From: Bremia lactucae
Taxonomy: Eukaryota; Oomycota; Peronosporomycetes; Peronosporales; Peronosporaceae
Reading direction: 5' to 3'
Assembly: GCF_004359215.1 (NCBI RefSeq)
Contig: NW_027152180.1
Location: 138,312-202,311 of the forward strand
DNA: 64,000 nucleotides
Part shown: positions 1-10,095 of the stretch, piece after piece
Layout of the letters: every line of letters begins with the position of its first letter
Position numbering within the stretch: the stretch's first letter is position 1
The notes under the pieces: model-generated
What the model was told of the DNA's origin: nothing
Database searches by the model: none
What the model saw: the letters and a program-made list of their open reading frames with translations, nothing else
Program-made: the position numbers and the translations under genes

Positions 1-1434
1 CGTTTTACGTCTGGTTTTTGGCGACATGTGTTCGAGCTGCTAGGTAGCAAGCTCCACATGTCGACCGCAGATCATCCCCAGACCGATGGCCAAACAGAAC
101 GTGCCAATCGGGTCGTGGCGGATGTCTTACGCACTATAGCAACTCCCAAAGAGTGGAGCAAGCAATTGCCCTTTGTGGAGTTCGCTATAAATAACAGTGT
201 CCACGCCAGTACGGGTGAGACACCGTTTTATATTAACGGACTGCGCCATCCTCGGACGCCAGTCTCGTTTGTGCGCAGCCCGAGTCTTAGTGGGGGAGGG
301 CCCCTCACTATGCTCGGTGCGAAAGAGGGACATAGTTTCGTCAATATGACGATGACCCATGAGGGTATCATCTCAAAGACAGAAACTTGCCCTAGTGACC
401 CTGCCAGTTTAGCAGTGGTCAATAAAACTACGCCTTATGACCGACCTCTTGGCGGTATCATAGGCGAGTTTGATGCTAAAAGCGTGAGCGAGGCTCAACG
501 CTTTGTGGATGAGCGATTAGCCATCACACGTAAAGTCCGTGACGCAATGGCAAGCGCACAGGACAAGCAAAAAGAATATGCGGACCGAAATGGTCGCAAA
601 AACAATGAACGCTTTAGAGTGGGTGAAAAAGTACTATTAAGTACTGCTACCCTACCTAAAAATGCAATTTCTGTACTACCTGGAGGTACTACGAAGTTGT
701 TGCCGCGTTTCATTGGGCCCTTTACGGTGGTTGAAGAGGTTGGAGACCTAAATTATAGGCTCACCCTTCCCCCGTATATGAAGACGCACCCCGTATTTTA
801 CGTGGGTCGTCTGAAACGGTATGTAGACCCAAATGAGGTCACATACCCCTATCTGGTTAAGGAAACCGATGGTGACGCCGACTGTGAGTCGAGCGTCGTT
901 CGGGTGAGGGGGACGGTGAAGACGAAAAGCTATCGGACCGATGCCTCCCACCACGAACAGGACTTGGAGAGCGAGAGACATCACGCGAGTTTCGCGGATC
1001 CCTCAGCATCATCCTTTCAAAGATGTCCAAGCGAGTATTCAGGCGTTCATAACCCTGACGATCTTTCGCTCGGACATCAATGAGATCCGAGGTCAGTCGC
1101 GAGACTTGACCCTCGAGATCCGCAATACGTCGTTCAGCAGCGGTTAACGTCTGTGACTGAACGGATGAAAGTAAGGCAGCCGCGAGTAGTTGGGCGAGAT
1201 CGCCACTCCTATCGGGCGCCGCCTGCACTAATGGATGCGGGTGGAAATCAACGCTTCCTTGTTGGAAGGTTGCTTGCCCACCGCTCCGTCAGGCAAGGGT
1301 ATCAGATCCTCGTCCAATGGCAAGGTTACCCGAAGAGTATTGACCGTTGGGAACCGATCGATACCCTACGTATTGATGTGCCCGGCTTGGTGGCTGCCTA
1401 TGAAAAGGAGCACCAGATGAGGCCTCTTCGCTAG
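1..1434 (+). pseudogene. Pol 3' end: integrase C-terminal half and chromodomain, one in-frame stop
   Basis: The reading frame is open from base 1. It holds the end of the DDE integrase core (HPQTDGQTERANR, with the catalytic Glu in QTE; the second Asp would be just upstream), a GPY/F-type domain (RFIGPFTVVEEVGDLNYRL, then HPVFYVGRLKRY), a long Ser/Asp-rich linker and a chromodomain from about 1240 (FLVGRLL, QILVQWQGYPKSIDRWEP). One TGA at 1081-1083 separates the linker from the chromodomain in the same frame, so the product would be truncated without readthrough. The integrase inserts element cDNA; chromodomains in this clade are known to bias insertion towards marked chromatin. The linker lies opposite an antisense coiled-coil ORF. 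Confidence 0.85.
857..1228 (-). CDS. Antisense coiled-coil ORF (ORF-b) of family A element
   Basis: A 123-codon frame lies on the strand opposite pol, exactly over the integrase-chromodomain linker. The first part is a good heptad-type coiled coil (ERRIADLEGQVSRLTSDLID and on through RLDIFERM). The rest is SR/SP-rich and basic (SRSPSPVRGGRHRS, then RRSTHSRRHHR). No ATG is present: the frame starts at a GTG and stays open upstream to about 1288, so the N-terminus may lie further upstream across a lesion. Its codons pair with sense codons in the same register as in families B and D (antisense third position opposite sense second). A chance shadow ORF is the alternative; position and composition matching the other families argue against that. 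Function unknown. Confidence 0.5.
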   Translation of the reverse strand: MQAAPDRSGDLAQLLAAALLSSVQSQTLTAAERRIADLEGQVSRLTSDLIDVRAKDRQGYERLNTRLDIFERMMLRDPRNSRDVSRSPSPVRGGRHRSDSFSSSPSPSPERRSTHSRRHHRFP

Positions 1435-1673
1435 ACTAGCAGAAGTAGCGTTAAGAGAAGAAACAGGGGGTACAGTACCGCCCATGATTTCTTTCACACG
1501 CAAGTGGGCGAAATTAATTCACTGTGACCGCTGTTTCATCGCATCGGAATGCGGATGATGCGGCGCAGGAATTCCGCCTCGTATTAAGGCGTTTCATTTG
1601 AACGCAACACGACCGGGACCGGATAAATACGCCCAAGCGATTTTCCCTGAGCCCTCCATAATTTAAAGACGCC

Positions 1674-2368
1674 CTAATAGTTATGTGCGTCTACAAGAAC
1701 GCGCTCTAGGAGCAACGCTCTTGGCCCGTTTAAACGAGGCCATTTAGATGGAGGAAGCATCTTTGGTATGCCACCCGTCACATAGCCACGTTCAAAACGA
1801 CTGGCTTGTGACACCGACCGAGCACGTTCACGTGTCGTCGGCGGAGCTTCAGGCTCCGAATCGTCTATGTCAGAACCATTATGGATTATGGTCTGAGCAT
1901 AAGGCGTTGTAATTATACCCAACGGAGAAGCGGCTGCGCCTTTATGGGCAGCGCTCTCATTACCTGCCGCTGCGCTATCCAGCGCAGACGACGAGACAGT
2001 ATCCATAAATGCTGCTGTCTCCATGTTGTGAGCCATGAGAGAAGTTTGGATGGGCAATAATGCGCCATCATCCTTCCTCATGAGCTCGTTGTCTGCATCA
2101 CTAGTATGAGGTGACGGCAACGGTGTCGACTCATTGTAGTCGACAATGAGCGACGGATCAGCATCTCACTGTTAAAGTGGGATGGATCCTTTAGCCCTGT
2201 TAACGCGACAGCAGCAGTAGCTGTCGGCGTTTCGACTAAGGCATTGGAAGCAGCCGGCGAGTTAACGCGGCCCGTGCGCTTAGTGTGAGGTTGAGTGGGC
2301 GTCTTCGCAAACGACCCACCAACGTGGCCCCTTTTAGATGGCACCTTTGGCGCCGTGTATGGAAACAC
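1674..2368 (-). pseudogene. Antisense ORF-a of family A element, frameshifted
   Basis: Two overlapping frames (2368-2078 and 2120-1674) form one protein once aligned with the copy at 40446-41140. That copy has one extra G where this one has lost a base, near 2172. The protein is Ala/Ser/Thr-rich and low complexity (SNALVETPTATAAVALTGLK, SSALDSAAAGNESAAHKG) with a PPTTRERARS stretch near the C-terminus. It lies between the chromodomain and the 3' LTR on the strand opposite pol. Position and composition resemble the first antisense ORF of family B. It is not a gag: this element's gag would lie upstream of pol on the other strand. No known domain recognised. Confidence 0.55.
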
Positions 2369-2463
2369 AGGTCGCTAGAGTGATTGAGTGAACTAGCGGC
2401 GCGTAAAGCTGCTCGCAGTTACTCGCTCCTCTTTGACGAATTCAAAAATGTAAATTCGTTCTT

Positions 2464-2477
2464 AAAGGGGGGGGGGG
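2464..2477 (+). other. Polypurine tract of family A copy 1
   Basis: Three A's and a run of about a dozen G's directly abut the LTR start. This is the expected primer site for plus-strand cDNA synthesis and shows that the element reads left to right. The long G homopolymer is also a likely slippage spot. Confidence 0.75.
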
Positions 2478-3014
2478 TATAACGGGCTAAAGTTGCCCTA
2501 ATGTTACACAGTTCCCCTTAAGTACACTTGGTGTACATAAGGGGATGGTCAATTACTTAAATAACGTAATTAGACCCAGCACTCGGGTATGGTGCACATT
2601 TGTGACCAACCCTTGTGTATGTGATGCACATGGGTGCATTCACATTAGAAGAGATGACGCCCAGCGTCATCGTGATGACGGCTAGCGTAATCCGTTACAC
2701 GAGATATCTAAAAGATACGCTCGCAATACATATTATGTGTTATCTATAGAGATGACATTTTATTGGTGAAAATAGGTATTTATGTTTAATATGATTAAAT
2801 ATGAACCAGTCTGAAAACTACTTCCTACTTGGTAAGTGCGCACGAGGAGCCGGATTACCGCTCCCGTGACGACACTTAACCAGAGTACTTATTGCGTTGG
2901 GTGAGGTCGATAACGCGCCCACCGCAACTACCTCACTGCACGTAAGAGAAGCTGATTAAACCGCTTTCTCAATGTGCTAGGATGTGTGTCTAAGTAGAGC
3001 GTGGCCGCATTACA
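2478..3014 (+). repeat. 3' LTR, family A (about 537 bp)
   Basis: The LTR runs from TATAACGGG (canonical TGTAACGGG with one change) to GCATTACA, so the ends are inverted versions of TGTAAyG. It matches the LTR at 39573-40313 (opposite strand) and the partial LTR at 63845-64000 (same strand). Confidence 0.8.
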
Positions 3015-3033
3015 ACGTGCCCGCCTACACCAG

Positions 3034-3465
3034 GTACTACGACTTGTACTGCTTCAGCACAAGTCCACTTCGCTCTGCCCCAGTGCGAGTGGTGCCTCAC
3101 GTCACTTTTTTTTTTTCACGTACACTATTACGTGCAGAGGAGGTCTTCTCTATAAAACACTTGCTTTAAGGAGGGTTAAATGAAAACTGCATTAATATAA
3201 TTAAGTTCTTCTTGTCTATCTACTTAATACTAACTCAATTATAAACTAATACAAAACATGTACTTAAAGTCTATCTGTCTTTCTCAGCGCGCTGACTGGA
3301 CCACGGAGAAAGTATATATATAATGGTCTATATCTACCAATAGATAAGCTTTTGGAAAATTACCATGTAAAGTAATATTCTCCAAATATTTTCTACCTTT
3401 TAGATAATATATTAATTAACAACCTTTAAGTGTTAATTTCGTGTAACGATACACACCCAGTTACA
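3034..3465 (-). repeat. Solo LTR, family B
   Basis: It matches the 440-bp LTRs at 29665-30104 and 36556-36995 along almost its full length, including the stretch around ACTTGTACTGCTTCAG and the end before CCCAGTTACA. The first few bases are lost. It has no neighbouring family B internal sequence and abuts the family A LTR, so it is a solo or truncated LTR in the same orientation as the other family B copies. It contains a TATAAAACAC box-like stretch near 3152. Confidence 0.8.
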
Positions 3466-4080
3466 CATTTGGTATATATATATTATCCTTTGGATAGAAC
3501 GCCTGTATACCTAAAAGGCTTCAGACATTGTAAGCGATTCGCTTTATCTGAATTGTATCACCCGACAGATATATAAATTGCGACTCGCGCCAATAACTGT
3601 GCACTGCCAATTCCAAGGAGACCAACTTGTAAATCCGGTGTAGACTGATACATGCCTGAGACGCTTCGATTCTTTGAAAACAGATGCCACTTTGCAATCC
3701 AGTAAGCAAATCTGGGTTCTTGATCGTTGAATAACAACATCATAAAAACTGATTTGGCTTGGCAGATGATACGCAAAAAAAATTCACGTACTAATACCTC
3801 ATGTCCAACCCAATCAATTCTTTACAAGTTTAAAGATTCACTCTGATAATTATCAAATCATGTATCATACTTACTTATAGTGATAAGCAGCCATTTTCTT
3901 ATCATGCCAATCGTTAGCTTCAAAGCAGGTACAAGATACGCAGCCACTATCTTATGCCAATCGTTGGGTTCATGGCGTGAAATATTGTCGAGAAGCGGCT
4001 GCATGTGCCGAGTATCTTAGTGTTCATCTTATTCTTCGTTTTGCCGGCTATTCATCAGATCTCTTCGTTCATCAATCTCC
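3466..4080. other. AT-rich upstream region of the GH17 gene
   Basis: I see no convincing gene here; the short frames lack ATG starts or family features. A sequence containing ATGCCAATCGTT occurs twice (near 3905 and 3954) in a direct repeat of roughly 50 bp. The final 60 bases before the GH17 ATG are pyrimidine-rich (CTTATTCTTCGTTTTGCC), like oomycete core promoters. No defined promoter element is certain. Confidence 0.4.
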
Positions 4081-5382
4081 ATGAAGATCTTCTTCACAAC
4101 CTTCGCAGCCTCAGTTGCCCTTTTGCTCAACAGTTCTTCCGATGCCCTTAACGTCAAGCTCAGCGGTGTCAATTATGGAGCTCATCCTGATGGCACTATC
4201 TGCCAGTCTGCCGAGCAGGTCGAGCAGGCCATGGTGGCACTGCAAAAAGTTGCTGACACAGTTCGCATCCAGTCACTGTCGAACTGTAACCAGGCCGAGC
4301 TCGTGCTTCCTGCGGCAAAGAAAGCTGGACTCAAAGTACAACTCGGTGTCGCTACGGGCCCAGACCCGTCATTACTGAACACTGAAAAGGAAAAGCTACG
4401 GAGTTTGATTCAGTCGGGTCTCGTTGACGAAAATGTCATTGGCATGAGCGTGGGCCACAACGGCATCAGCCGGAAAGAAGTTACTGCGGCGCAAGCCATC
4501 GCCAACATGAACGACATTCGAAGCGTGTTCACAGAAGTTGGAAGGAACATGTCTTTAACGATCTCCGATACGATTGAAAGCTACGTTGACAACCCAATCA
4601 TGTATCGAGACGTCGACTTTATGAGCATCACCTACCTTTATAACATCGAAAACACTGATGTCGACGAGGCTGTTGCCACTGCCCTTGATCGTATCTATAG
4701 TGTGCGCTTAGCTGCTGTCAATAAACAAGTCGAGGTGGCTGAGATAGGCTGGAGCTCTGGCATCGGCGTCACTACAGGGTCCGCGACGCCAGCCAACCAG
4801 TCGAAATTTCTTTCTAACTTGGTCAAGGCGTTCACTGCTCTTCGCATGAATTTTTTTTGGTCCAGTGGTTTCGACGAACCATGGCACTCCAATGCAATTG
4901 AACGGTACTTCGGCCTTCACACGGCAAACGGTACACTGAAGAGCCACATTGATCAGCTGGTAATTACGTTCTTGGATCCACGTGTCATAAACATCCATGG
5001 TCTCTTTCTGTCCGTTTCCTCCTTTTCGTTCGGCTCTAATAAACTGACAATGGAAAAGTTAACGAATTATTTGCCTAGTCTTGATGAACAGACGTTTTTC
5101 ATCGACTACAACACGAACCAAGTGCGATCGTTGAGTTCCGATCGCTGCCTCACTTGTCAGGAGCCTGTAAACGGAAATTTACCCGTCATTTTAACCTGCA
5201 AAACCGATGATAACAGACAAAAGTGGACCTATAATACGCGCACTCGCCAGATTCAACTCGTCTCAAACCCGGGCATTTGCCTCGATGTGGACCGAAACCA
5301 GAACAACTTGATTCAGGTCTGGGACTGCGCAACTGACAATCCGAACCAAATGTTTAATCTTAGCCCCCGGTACTCCGTTTAG
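4081..5382 (+). CDS. Secreted GH17-like protein with ricin-type lectin tail; catalytic acid/base Glu replaced
   Basis: A 433-residue protein with a signal peptide (about residues 1-22, ending SSSDA), a glycoside hydrolase family 17-like barrel (about 24-300) and a C-terminal ricin B/CBM13-like domain (about 340-433, with QKWTY and CLDVD). GH17 enzymes cleave beta-1,3-glucan and act outside the cell, on the pathogen's own wall or host callose. The nucleophile motif AEIGWSS is present (Glu221). The acid/base motif, normally NE, reads VGHNGIS: Gly128 replaces Glu. The paralogue at 61761-63017 keeps VGSNEVS. The protein may therefore be catalytically dead and act as a glucan-binding lectin; this is inference. 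The start is an ATG at the beginning of the signal peptide. The frame is intact and apparently uninterrupted. Confidence 0.85.
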   Translation: MKIFFTTFAASVALLLNSSSDALNVKLSGVNYGAHPDGTICQSAEQVEQAMVALQKVADTVRIQSLSNCNQAELVLPAAKKAGLKVQLGVATGPDPSLLNTEKEKLRSLIQSGLVDENVIGMSVGHNGISRKEVTAAQAIANMNDIRSVFTEVGRNMSLTISDTIESYVDNPIMYRDVDFMSITYLYNIENTDVDEAVATALDRIYSVRLAAVNKQVEVAEIGWSSGIGVTTGSATPANQSKFLSNLVKAFTALRMNFFWSSGFDEPWHSNAIERYFGLHTANGTLKSHIDQLVITFLDPRVINIHGLFLSVSSFSFGSNKLTMEKLTNYLPSLDEQTFFIDYNTNQVRSLSSDRCLTCQEPVNGNLPVILTCKTDDNRQKWTYNTRTRQIQLVSNPGICLDVDRNQNNLIQVWDCATDNPNQMFNLSPRYSV

Positions 5383-6688
5383 TTTGGAGTCATTAACGGC
5401 AAAACTCGGATACGTTCTCAAGCTCCACTTATGGTTTCAGTGTGCCTTTAATCATGATAATACGATTCGATTGTTACTTCTTCGTCTATTGTCTTTCTCT
5501 ATCTTAAATTTCGTACTTACACCCACTTTAACATATCGACATGCAAGGCTTGCAAACGCTGAGCGTGGTTCTTACATAACACGTTAATAGTAATTAATTA
5601 CCTACACAGAAATGACTGTGGCGAATGTTCGAGTTTTTAATTATGAGATTAATAATTGCATTTTTGTGTCGCCACTTCTCTAATATTATGTATGACATTA
5701 AAGATTCCTCTTCTTCTATCTACAACTGACTTTATTACATTAATAACAAACTATGTATGGCGCCTACTTGCGCACCGCACATGTGTCGTATAACACAATT
5801 AACAATCAATAGCACTAATGTCTTATTGGACTAGAATTCAGTTTTTATTATAGACTTAAGTACCTTTTAAAAGTTTGTAACATCTATTGTATAAGTTTTA
5901 AAATGTCAGCAACTATATAATTTCTTTCGCCATACTTTATTGGAATGGTATGCAATCTAATTGCAGGATGTTTTATTCTTATGAGCTAGATTACTCGCGC
6001 AAACTATTACAACGAAACGCAGCGATAAACAAGTTGTGTCTTCCTTATATTTATAATTTCCCAAACTGGGACAAGACACCTTTTAAACAATTGAACTGCG
6101 CAGGGACAAGAGTGTATAATAATTTTCTATTTACGATAGGATTGCTGCTGTGACCGGGCAATAATACTGAGCATTATACATGTATGCTATTGCACCTTTA
6201 AGAAGTTAAGCTAGAGTTGCACGAGACGTGCTACATTTTTTTGCGTGGATGAGTGAGAAGTGCGCTTCGCATATCACATGTAATCAAGAATTATTGTGGA
6301 TAAATTGCTTTTCAAGGGAATCATCAGGTGCAAAACAAAGTCGCCACGCGTATTACCCATAAATTAATGGAGATTGAAATGTTCTTACTTCTATTAATAG
6401 GAAAAGGGTATTTTACCAGTTTAACAAAACCGAAGATTGCTCCGTAAAATCCGCTCACAATTGACAACAAAAACATAATTATATTTACAATCTGTTTGCG
6501 CTTGTACTTTGATATTCTCGAAAATCGTTTGGACAGGACGGCACGATACCACTCGAGGTACTTTATCGCAAATAGAATCTTCAATCGCTATACAGAGCAA
6601 AATTTTCGAGCTGTTGTCACAGTAAATAGTTCTTCCTTTCGCTCTAGACTTTACGTCGCAGAGCTTAGGGCGATGGTTTTGGCTGTCA
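5383..6688. other. AT-rich intergenic region with a small family C LTR scrap
   Basis: No supported gene. Around 5750-5815 the sequence GCGCCTACTTGCGCACCGCA and its flanks resemble the middle of the family C LTR (compare 17125-17165), so this is probably a decayed LTR fragment. A minus-strand frame at 6324-6584 contains a hydrophobic stretch but has no family signature and lies in AT-rich DNA; I do not call it. Confidence 0.4.
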
Positions 6689-7579
6689 TTAAAAACGTGC
6701 GCTAGCCAGTAAACGATACACCTGGTCTGTAATATTCGTCCTTGAACAACGTTCTAATTTGCGGCTTGCACTTACTTTTTGCCGAAATGCAAATGTGTCA
6801 ATTTCGTCGAAACTTTCGTCCTCTGGCTGCGGCATTATGTTGCATTTCAAACTCTGGACTTTTGATTTTTGAATGTGTGAGACGTGTTTGGATTCATCAC
6901 TTTCACGCTCAGACGGTCGTGACCAAATATCATTAGTGTCGTTGTCGACCAAAAATCTGCCGCCATTAATACTGTCATTGACGATGCTGACATTGCTTTG
7001 GTTGCAGAACGCTTTGAGAGACGCATTCCTTGATTGTGGAAAAGTCAGAGACAGTGGCGCCGCGGAATCGTCTAAAATAGCGCACGTCTGCCAGCTCAGA
7101 ATGATATCTGACTCCGTTGGAGGAGAACGACCATTATCCTCAAGAATAGGTATGTTCTCGATCGAATCGTTATCAGCTAGTGCTGCCAATACCGTCTCGA
7201 GAGTTGGCCTCTGTTTCGGTCGTGTATCGTTACAATGAAACGATTGAACAGGCGGAATCGATACCTGATGAATGCGTGCATTGACTGCTGGCAGCATGTA
7301 AAAATTAGAAGGAGCAAGGGCATTTTCAAGTGCCGCCTTCCAGGTCTCGTAAAGGGCAGAAGTTGGAGCGCGTAGAGTTGCGATATGATATCGCGGCCCG
7401 TACCGGATTTTAAGCTGGTAGTGATGCGCTTCGTCTTCAGATATGGAATTGATACTGGTGGTGCTGTTGTCAAGAGGTATTTCCACAATACCACCGAGCA
7501 CCTTGGAACGAGCAACAATTAGCAGCCCCTGTTGTGGATGAGCGAGCGAGAAGTGCGAGGGGACCTTTAGCGATACCAC
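6689..7579 (-). CDS. PH-domain-like protein, 5' exon(s) unresolved
   Basis: An open frame of about 296 residues. Residues 1-90 look like the C-terminal part of a pleckstrin-homology domain: strands around HHYQLKIRYGPRYHIATL, then a final helix with the conserved Trp (YETWKAALENAL). The remaining 200 residues are acidic, Ser/Asn-rich and show no domain I recognise. No ATG exists at the 5' end. The frame opens to a stop just upstream, and the sequence TTCTTTTTTTACGTATCAG precedes GCACAAAGCC, a good polypyrimidine 3' splice site. The N-terminal half of the PH domain therefore probably sits in an upstream exon within about 7.6-8.2 kb that I cannot define. PH domains bind phosphoinositides or proteins at membranes; the partner here is unknown. 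Confidence 0.5.
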   Translation of the reverse strand: MVSLKVPSHFSLAHPQQGLLIVARSKVLGGIVEIPLDNSTTSINSISEDEAHHYQLKIRYGPRYHIATLRAPTSALYETWKAALENALAPSNFYMLPAVNARIHQVSIPPVQSFHCNDTRPKQRPTLETVLAALADNDSIENIPILEDNGRSPPTESDIILSWQTCAILDDSAAPLSLTFPQSRNASLKAFCNQSNVSIVNDSINGGRFLVDNDTNDIWSRPSERESDESKHVSHIQKSKVQSLKCNIMPQPEDESFDEIDTFAFRQKVSASRKLERCSRTNITDQVYRLLASARF

Positions 7580-8701
7580 GGCTTTGTGCCTGATACGTAA
7601 AAAAAGAATAATTTAATCATGAGGCTGTTTTATAAAATTTAACGAGACAAAAGCAAAAAAGGCTCACCAAAACAGCCCGCATGTTCGCATTTTCATTGTG
7701 CACCGAAGCGTTCGTGGCGAGGTCATTGCAATGACGTTGACGACAGTTGATTGTTCTTTTGCTTCGTTCTTCGTAACAACTACAGCGCAAATTCAAGAGT
7801 GAACTTGATGGAGATGGATTTTCGACCGTCGCCCGTTGTTCCCTCTGGAACGTTTTGCTGGACTTAGGCACTTATATTCTCAGACCAAACATACTGCATT
7901 GACTGTCTTCTGTAATCACGCTGCAAGTTGCGTGCTGTATACAGAGAATCAGCAAGTCGTGCGCTGGACGAAAATTTAAAATAAAAAAGTTGAGCGAAAT
8001 CTAAAGTTGTAGTATCTCCGACTCCTCACGCTCTTTCTGTGCAAAACCTGTGGCTGCTGCTCAAAAATCAAGACGCTAGCGTTTCGGTGGGAAAAGGCGC
8101 AGTTGTAATGGACTAGTGACATAGAAAGAGCTGCTACGTGAATTGCTTTAGTTACATCGTGGTCATCAAATGGTGGCCCATGTAATAGTACTGTTTTATC
8201 GCATAGTTCTTCAACACGCGTCAAACCCTGTTAAGTAGTGTGGTCGTAGTGTTTTTCTTTATTCTGTACATGTTTTCTTACAAAAAGGGTCGATTCTTGT
8301 CAATGCGCGTGCATTACTTAGATATGTATTTTTGGAGCTGAAGATCATAGCGGCGGCTAGCCAAATTGTCTACAGTTCTACACCTTCTCTTTTCTACAAT
8401 AGCCACTGGCACAATTGGTATTTACTACAGAATAATATTGATGAGATTGATGCCGTCAAGCTGTCTTCCAAACCTTGCCAGCATAAAAGTATTGAACTTG
8501 TGACAGGGCGTCAAAACAACTCTTGATTGGTATCTGCTTTAACCAATAAAGCGACAGGATTAACATGTTTTCTCACGCATTGACATAAAGCAACAAGGTC
8601 AAATGCTAGCTCGGTAAGCTTGAACTCGACCCCACGCAACGCTATTGTAAATCTAATCTTTAATCAGGCGCATTGCACGGATAGGTTTTCACCACTGCCA
8701 A
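7580..8701. other. Divergent intergenic region, possible 5' exons of both neighbours
   Basis: The space between the minus-strand PH-like gene and the plus-strand acetyltransferase gene. Neither gene has an ATG at its visible 5' end, so this region should contain their first exons. Candidate minus-strand frames occur at 7617-7871 and 7976-8224, but neither shows a PH-type N-terminus. CTTTAATCAG near 8668 could be the 3' splice site for the plus-strand gene. Confidence 0.3.
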
Positions 8702-9916
8702 TTGGAAATTCGCTATAAATTACTTAGTTGTCCCATCCTGCAACGTTGTTACACAGTAGATCCAAAGCATAACACTCCGAAACTCACGCGCAACAAATAC
8801 CAGTCTGTTTTAAAAGAAGTATTTCCACTCGAGCTTGGTGGCTCGCTACCTGAAATAAGCATCGAATGGGAGCAGTGGGGCGATTGCTCACTACCTGGCG
8901 ACCGCACAATTCTAGTCATGCCATCCTTTTCGCACTCAAGCCACGCTGCCTCAAATCGTGACGACCCACGTCCTGGCTGGTGGGAGAATATGATCGGCCC
9001 CGGGAAGGCCATCAACTCGTCCTACTTCCGCGTGATCTGTCCCTCCGTCCTCGGAAGTCCATATGGAGCTACATCTCCACGAACAGTCAATCCCCTTACT
9101 GGAGAAATGTACAAGACCACATTTCCTCAGCTAACGCCCGCTGACATGGCTCGGTGCCACGCCAAGCTTTTGGACGATATTGGCATAAGGAGTGTTCACA
9201 CGGTGATTGGTTCTAGTATGGGAGGCATACAGGCACTAGAGTTTGCCGCTATGTTTCCCGATCGCTTAGATCGACTTATTGGCATTGCATGTACGCATCA
9301 GACCACACCGGGAACAGTCGCTTTTCGACGAGTTCAACGACGTGCGATTCTTGCGGACCCGGAGTTTAACGGCGGCAATTACACGCCTGAAGTGCCGCTC
9401 GAAGGCATGAAGGTAGCTCGTGAGCTAGGCTTGACGTGCTATCGCTCGCGTGAGGAGTTTGACGCGCGCTTTGACTGGAACCCCACAGGACCCATGCATT
9501 TCAAGGAAGCGACTTTTGAAGTCGAGAGATATATGGAGTACCAGGCCAACAAATTTGCTCGCTCCTTTGACCCAAATTGCTACTTATTATTGTCTAAGGC
9601 CATGGATTTGACCAATCTAGGTCGAAATGCACTAAATTTGGCAGAGGGTACAAGCCGTATTTCGTGCAATACCCTGATTATAGGAATAAAACAGGACCTG
9701 CTCATTCCGATTAACGAACAGCGCAATTTAATAAGCATTCTCCAGTCGTATGGCCGCAACGCCAAATTGGTGGAGGTCGATTCAAAATACGGACACGACG
9801 CCATGTTTCATGGGCAAATGCAACTGGATATGTTCTCACCACTCATTCGTGAGTGTATTGAGGAGCACCTCGCGAACATATTGCCACACGAGCAACACCG
9901 GTACAGCAGCCTCTAA
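8702..9916 (+). CDS. Homoserine O-acetyltransferase-like alpha/beta hydrolase
   Basis: About 404 residues resembling the MetX/Met2 family, which transfers acetyl from acetyl-CoA to homoserine for methionine synthesis; fungal serine O-acetyltransferases share the fold and cannot be excluded. Seen directly: GWWENMIGPGKAI, the nucleophile elbow GSSMGG (Ser172), the acid in IGIKQDLLIP (Asp332) and the base in YGHDAMF (His365), a complete Ser-Asp-His triad in the usual order. The frame begins at a TTG and the first in-frame ATG is residue 74, inside the conserved core, so the real start is upstream, probably in a separate exon ending before the CAG near 8670. Residue numbers count from 8702. Active site and C-terminus look intact. 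Plants and fungi make methionine precursors; animals lack this step. Confidence 0.85.
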   Translation: MEIRYKLLSCPILQRCYTVDPKHNTPKLTRNKYQSVLKEVFPLELGGSLPEISIEWEQWGDCSLPGDRTILVMPSFSHSSHAASNRDDPRPGWWENMIGPGKAINSSYFRVICPSVLGSPYGATSPRTVNPLTGEMYKTTFPQLTPADMARCHAKLLDDIGIRSVHTVIGSSMGGIQALEFAAMFPDRLDRLIGIACTHQTTPGTVAFRRVQRRAILADPEFNGGNYTPEVPLEGMKVARELGLTCYRSREEFDARFDWNPTGPMHFKEATFEVERYMEYQANKFARSFDPNCYLLLSKAMDLTNLGRNALNLAEGTSRISCNTLIIGIKQDLLIPINEQRNLISILQSYGRNAKLVEVDSKYGHDAMFHGQMQLDMFSPLIRECIEEHLANILPHEQHRYSSL

Positions 9917-10095
9917 ATGAACGTAACCCATTTACAAAGCTCGGATATAAATGATACTTCAGAAGTGAGATTTTTACTTCAACTCGACTTCTAACAAGTT
10001 TATTGGATAAGCAAAAATCCAATTATATCACATACTAACATGCTAAAAAATTATCAGAATCCTTTCTAACTTTAAAGCAAATTTTGACATTAGCA
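9917..10095. promoter_or_regulatory. Short intergenic spacer between two plus-strand genes
   Basis: About 180 AT-rich bases must hold the terminator of the acetyltransferase gene and the promoter of the DUF1295 gene, typical of compact oomycete gene islands. No specific motif is certain. Confidence 0.35.

Larger units (their letters stand above)
1..3014 (+). mobile_element. Ty3/Gypsy chromovirus, 3' part (family A, copy 1)
   Basis: This is the 3' portion of a plus-strand LTR retrotransposon cut by the window start. In order it holds the integrase C-terminal half, a chromodomain, two ORFs on the opposite strand (857-1228 and 1674-2368), a purine-rich tract and the 3' LTR. Orientation is fixed by the poly-G tract directly before the LTR. 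A second copy on the minus strand at 39573-41891 has the same order, so the layout belongs to the family and is not a local rearrangement. Confidence 0.85.

Noticed and set aside
1674..2368. Reading the family A opposite-strand ORF as gag of a second, inverted element
   Set aside because: The purine tract and LTR direction, and an identical layout in the copy at 39573-41891, show it belongs to the same element as the pol on the other strand.
2471..2477. G-run as a possible G-quadruplex or telomere-like repeat
   Set aside because: It is a single homopolymer at the polypurine tract, with no spaced G-runs.
6324..6584. A hydrophobic minus-strand frame beside the PH-like gene
   Set aside because: AT-rich DNA often gives hydrophobic shadow frames; no family signature.
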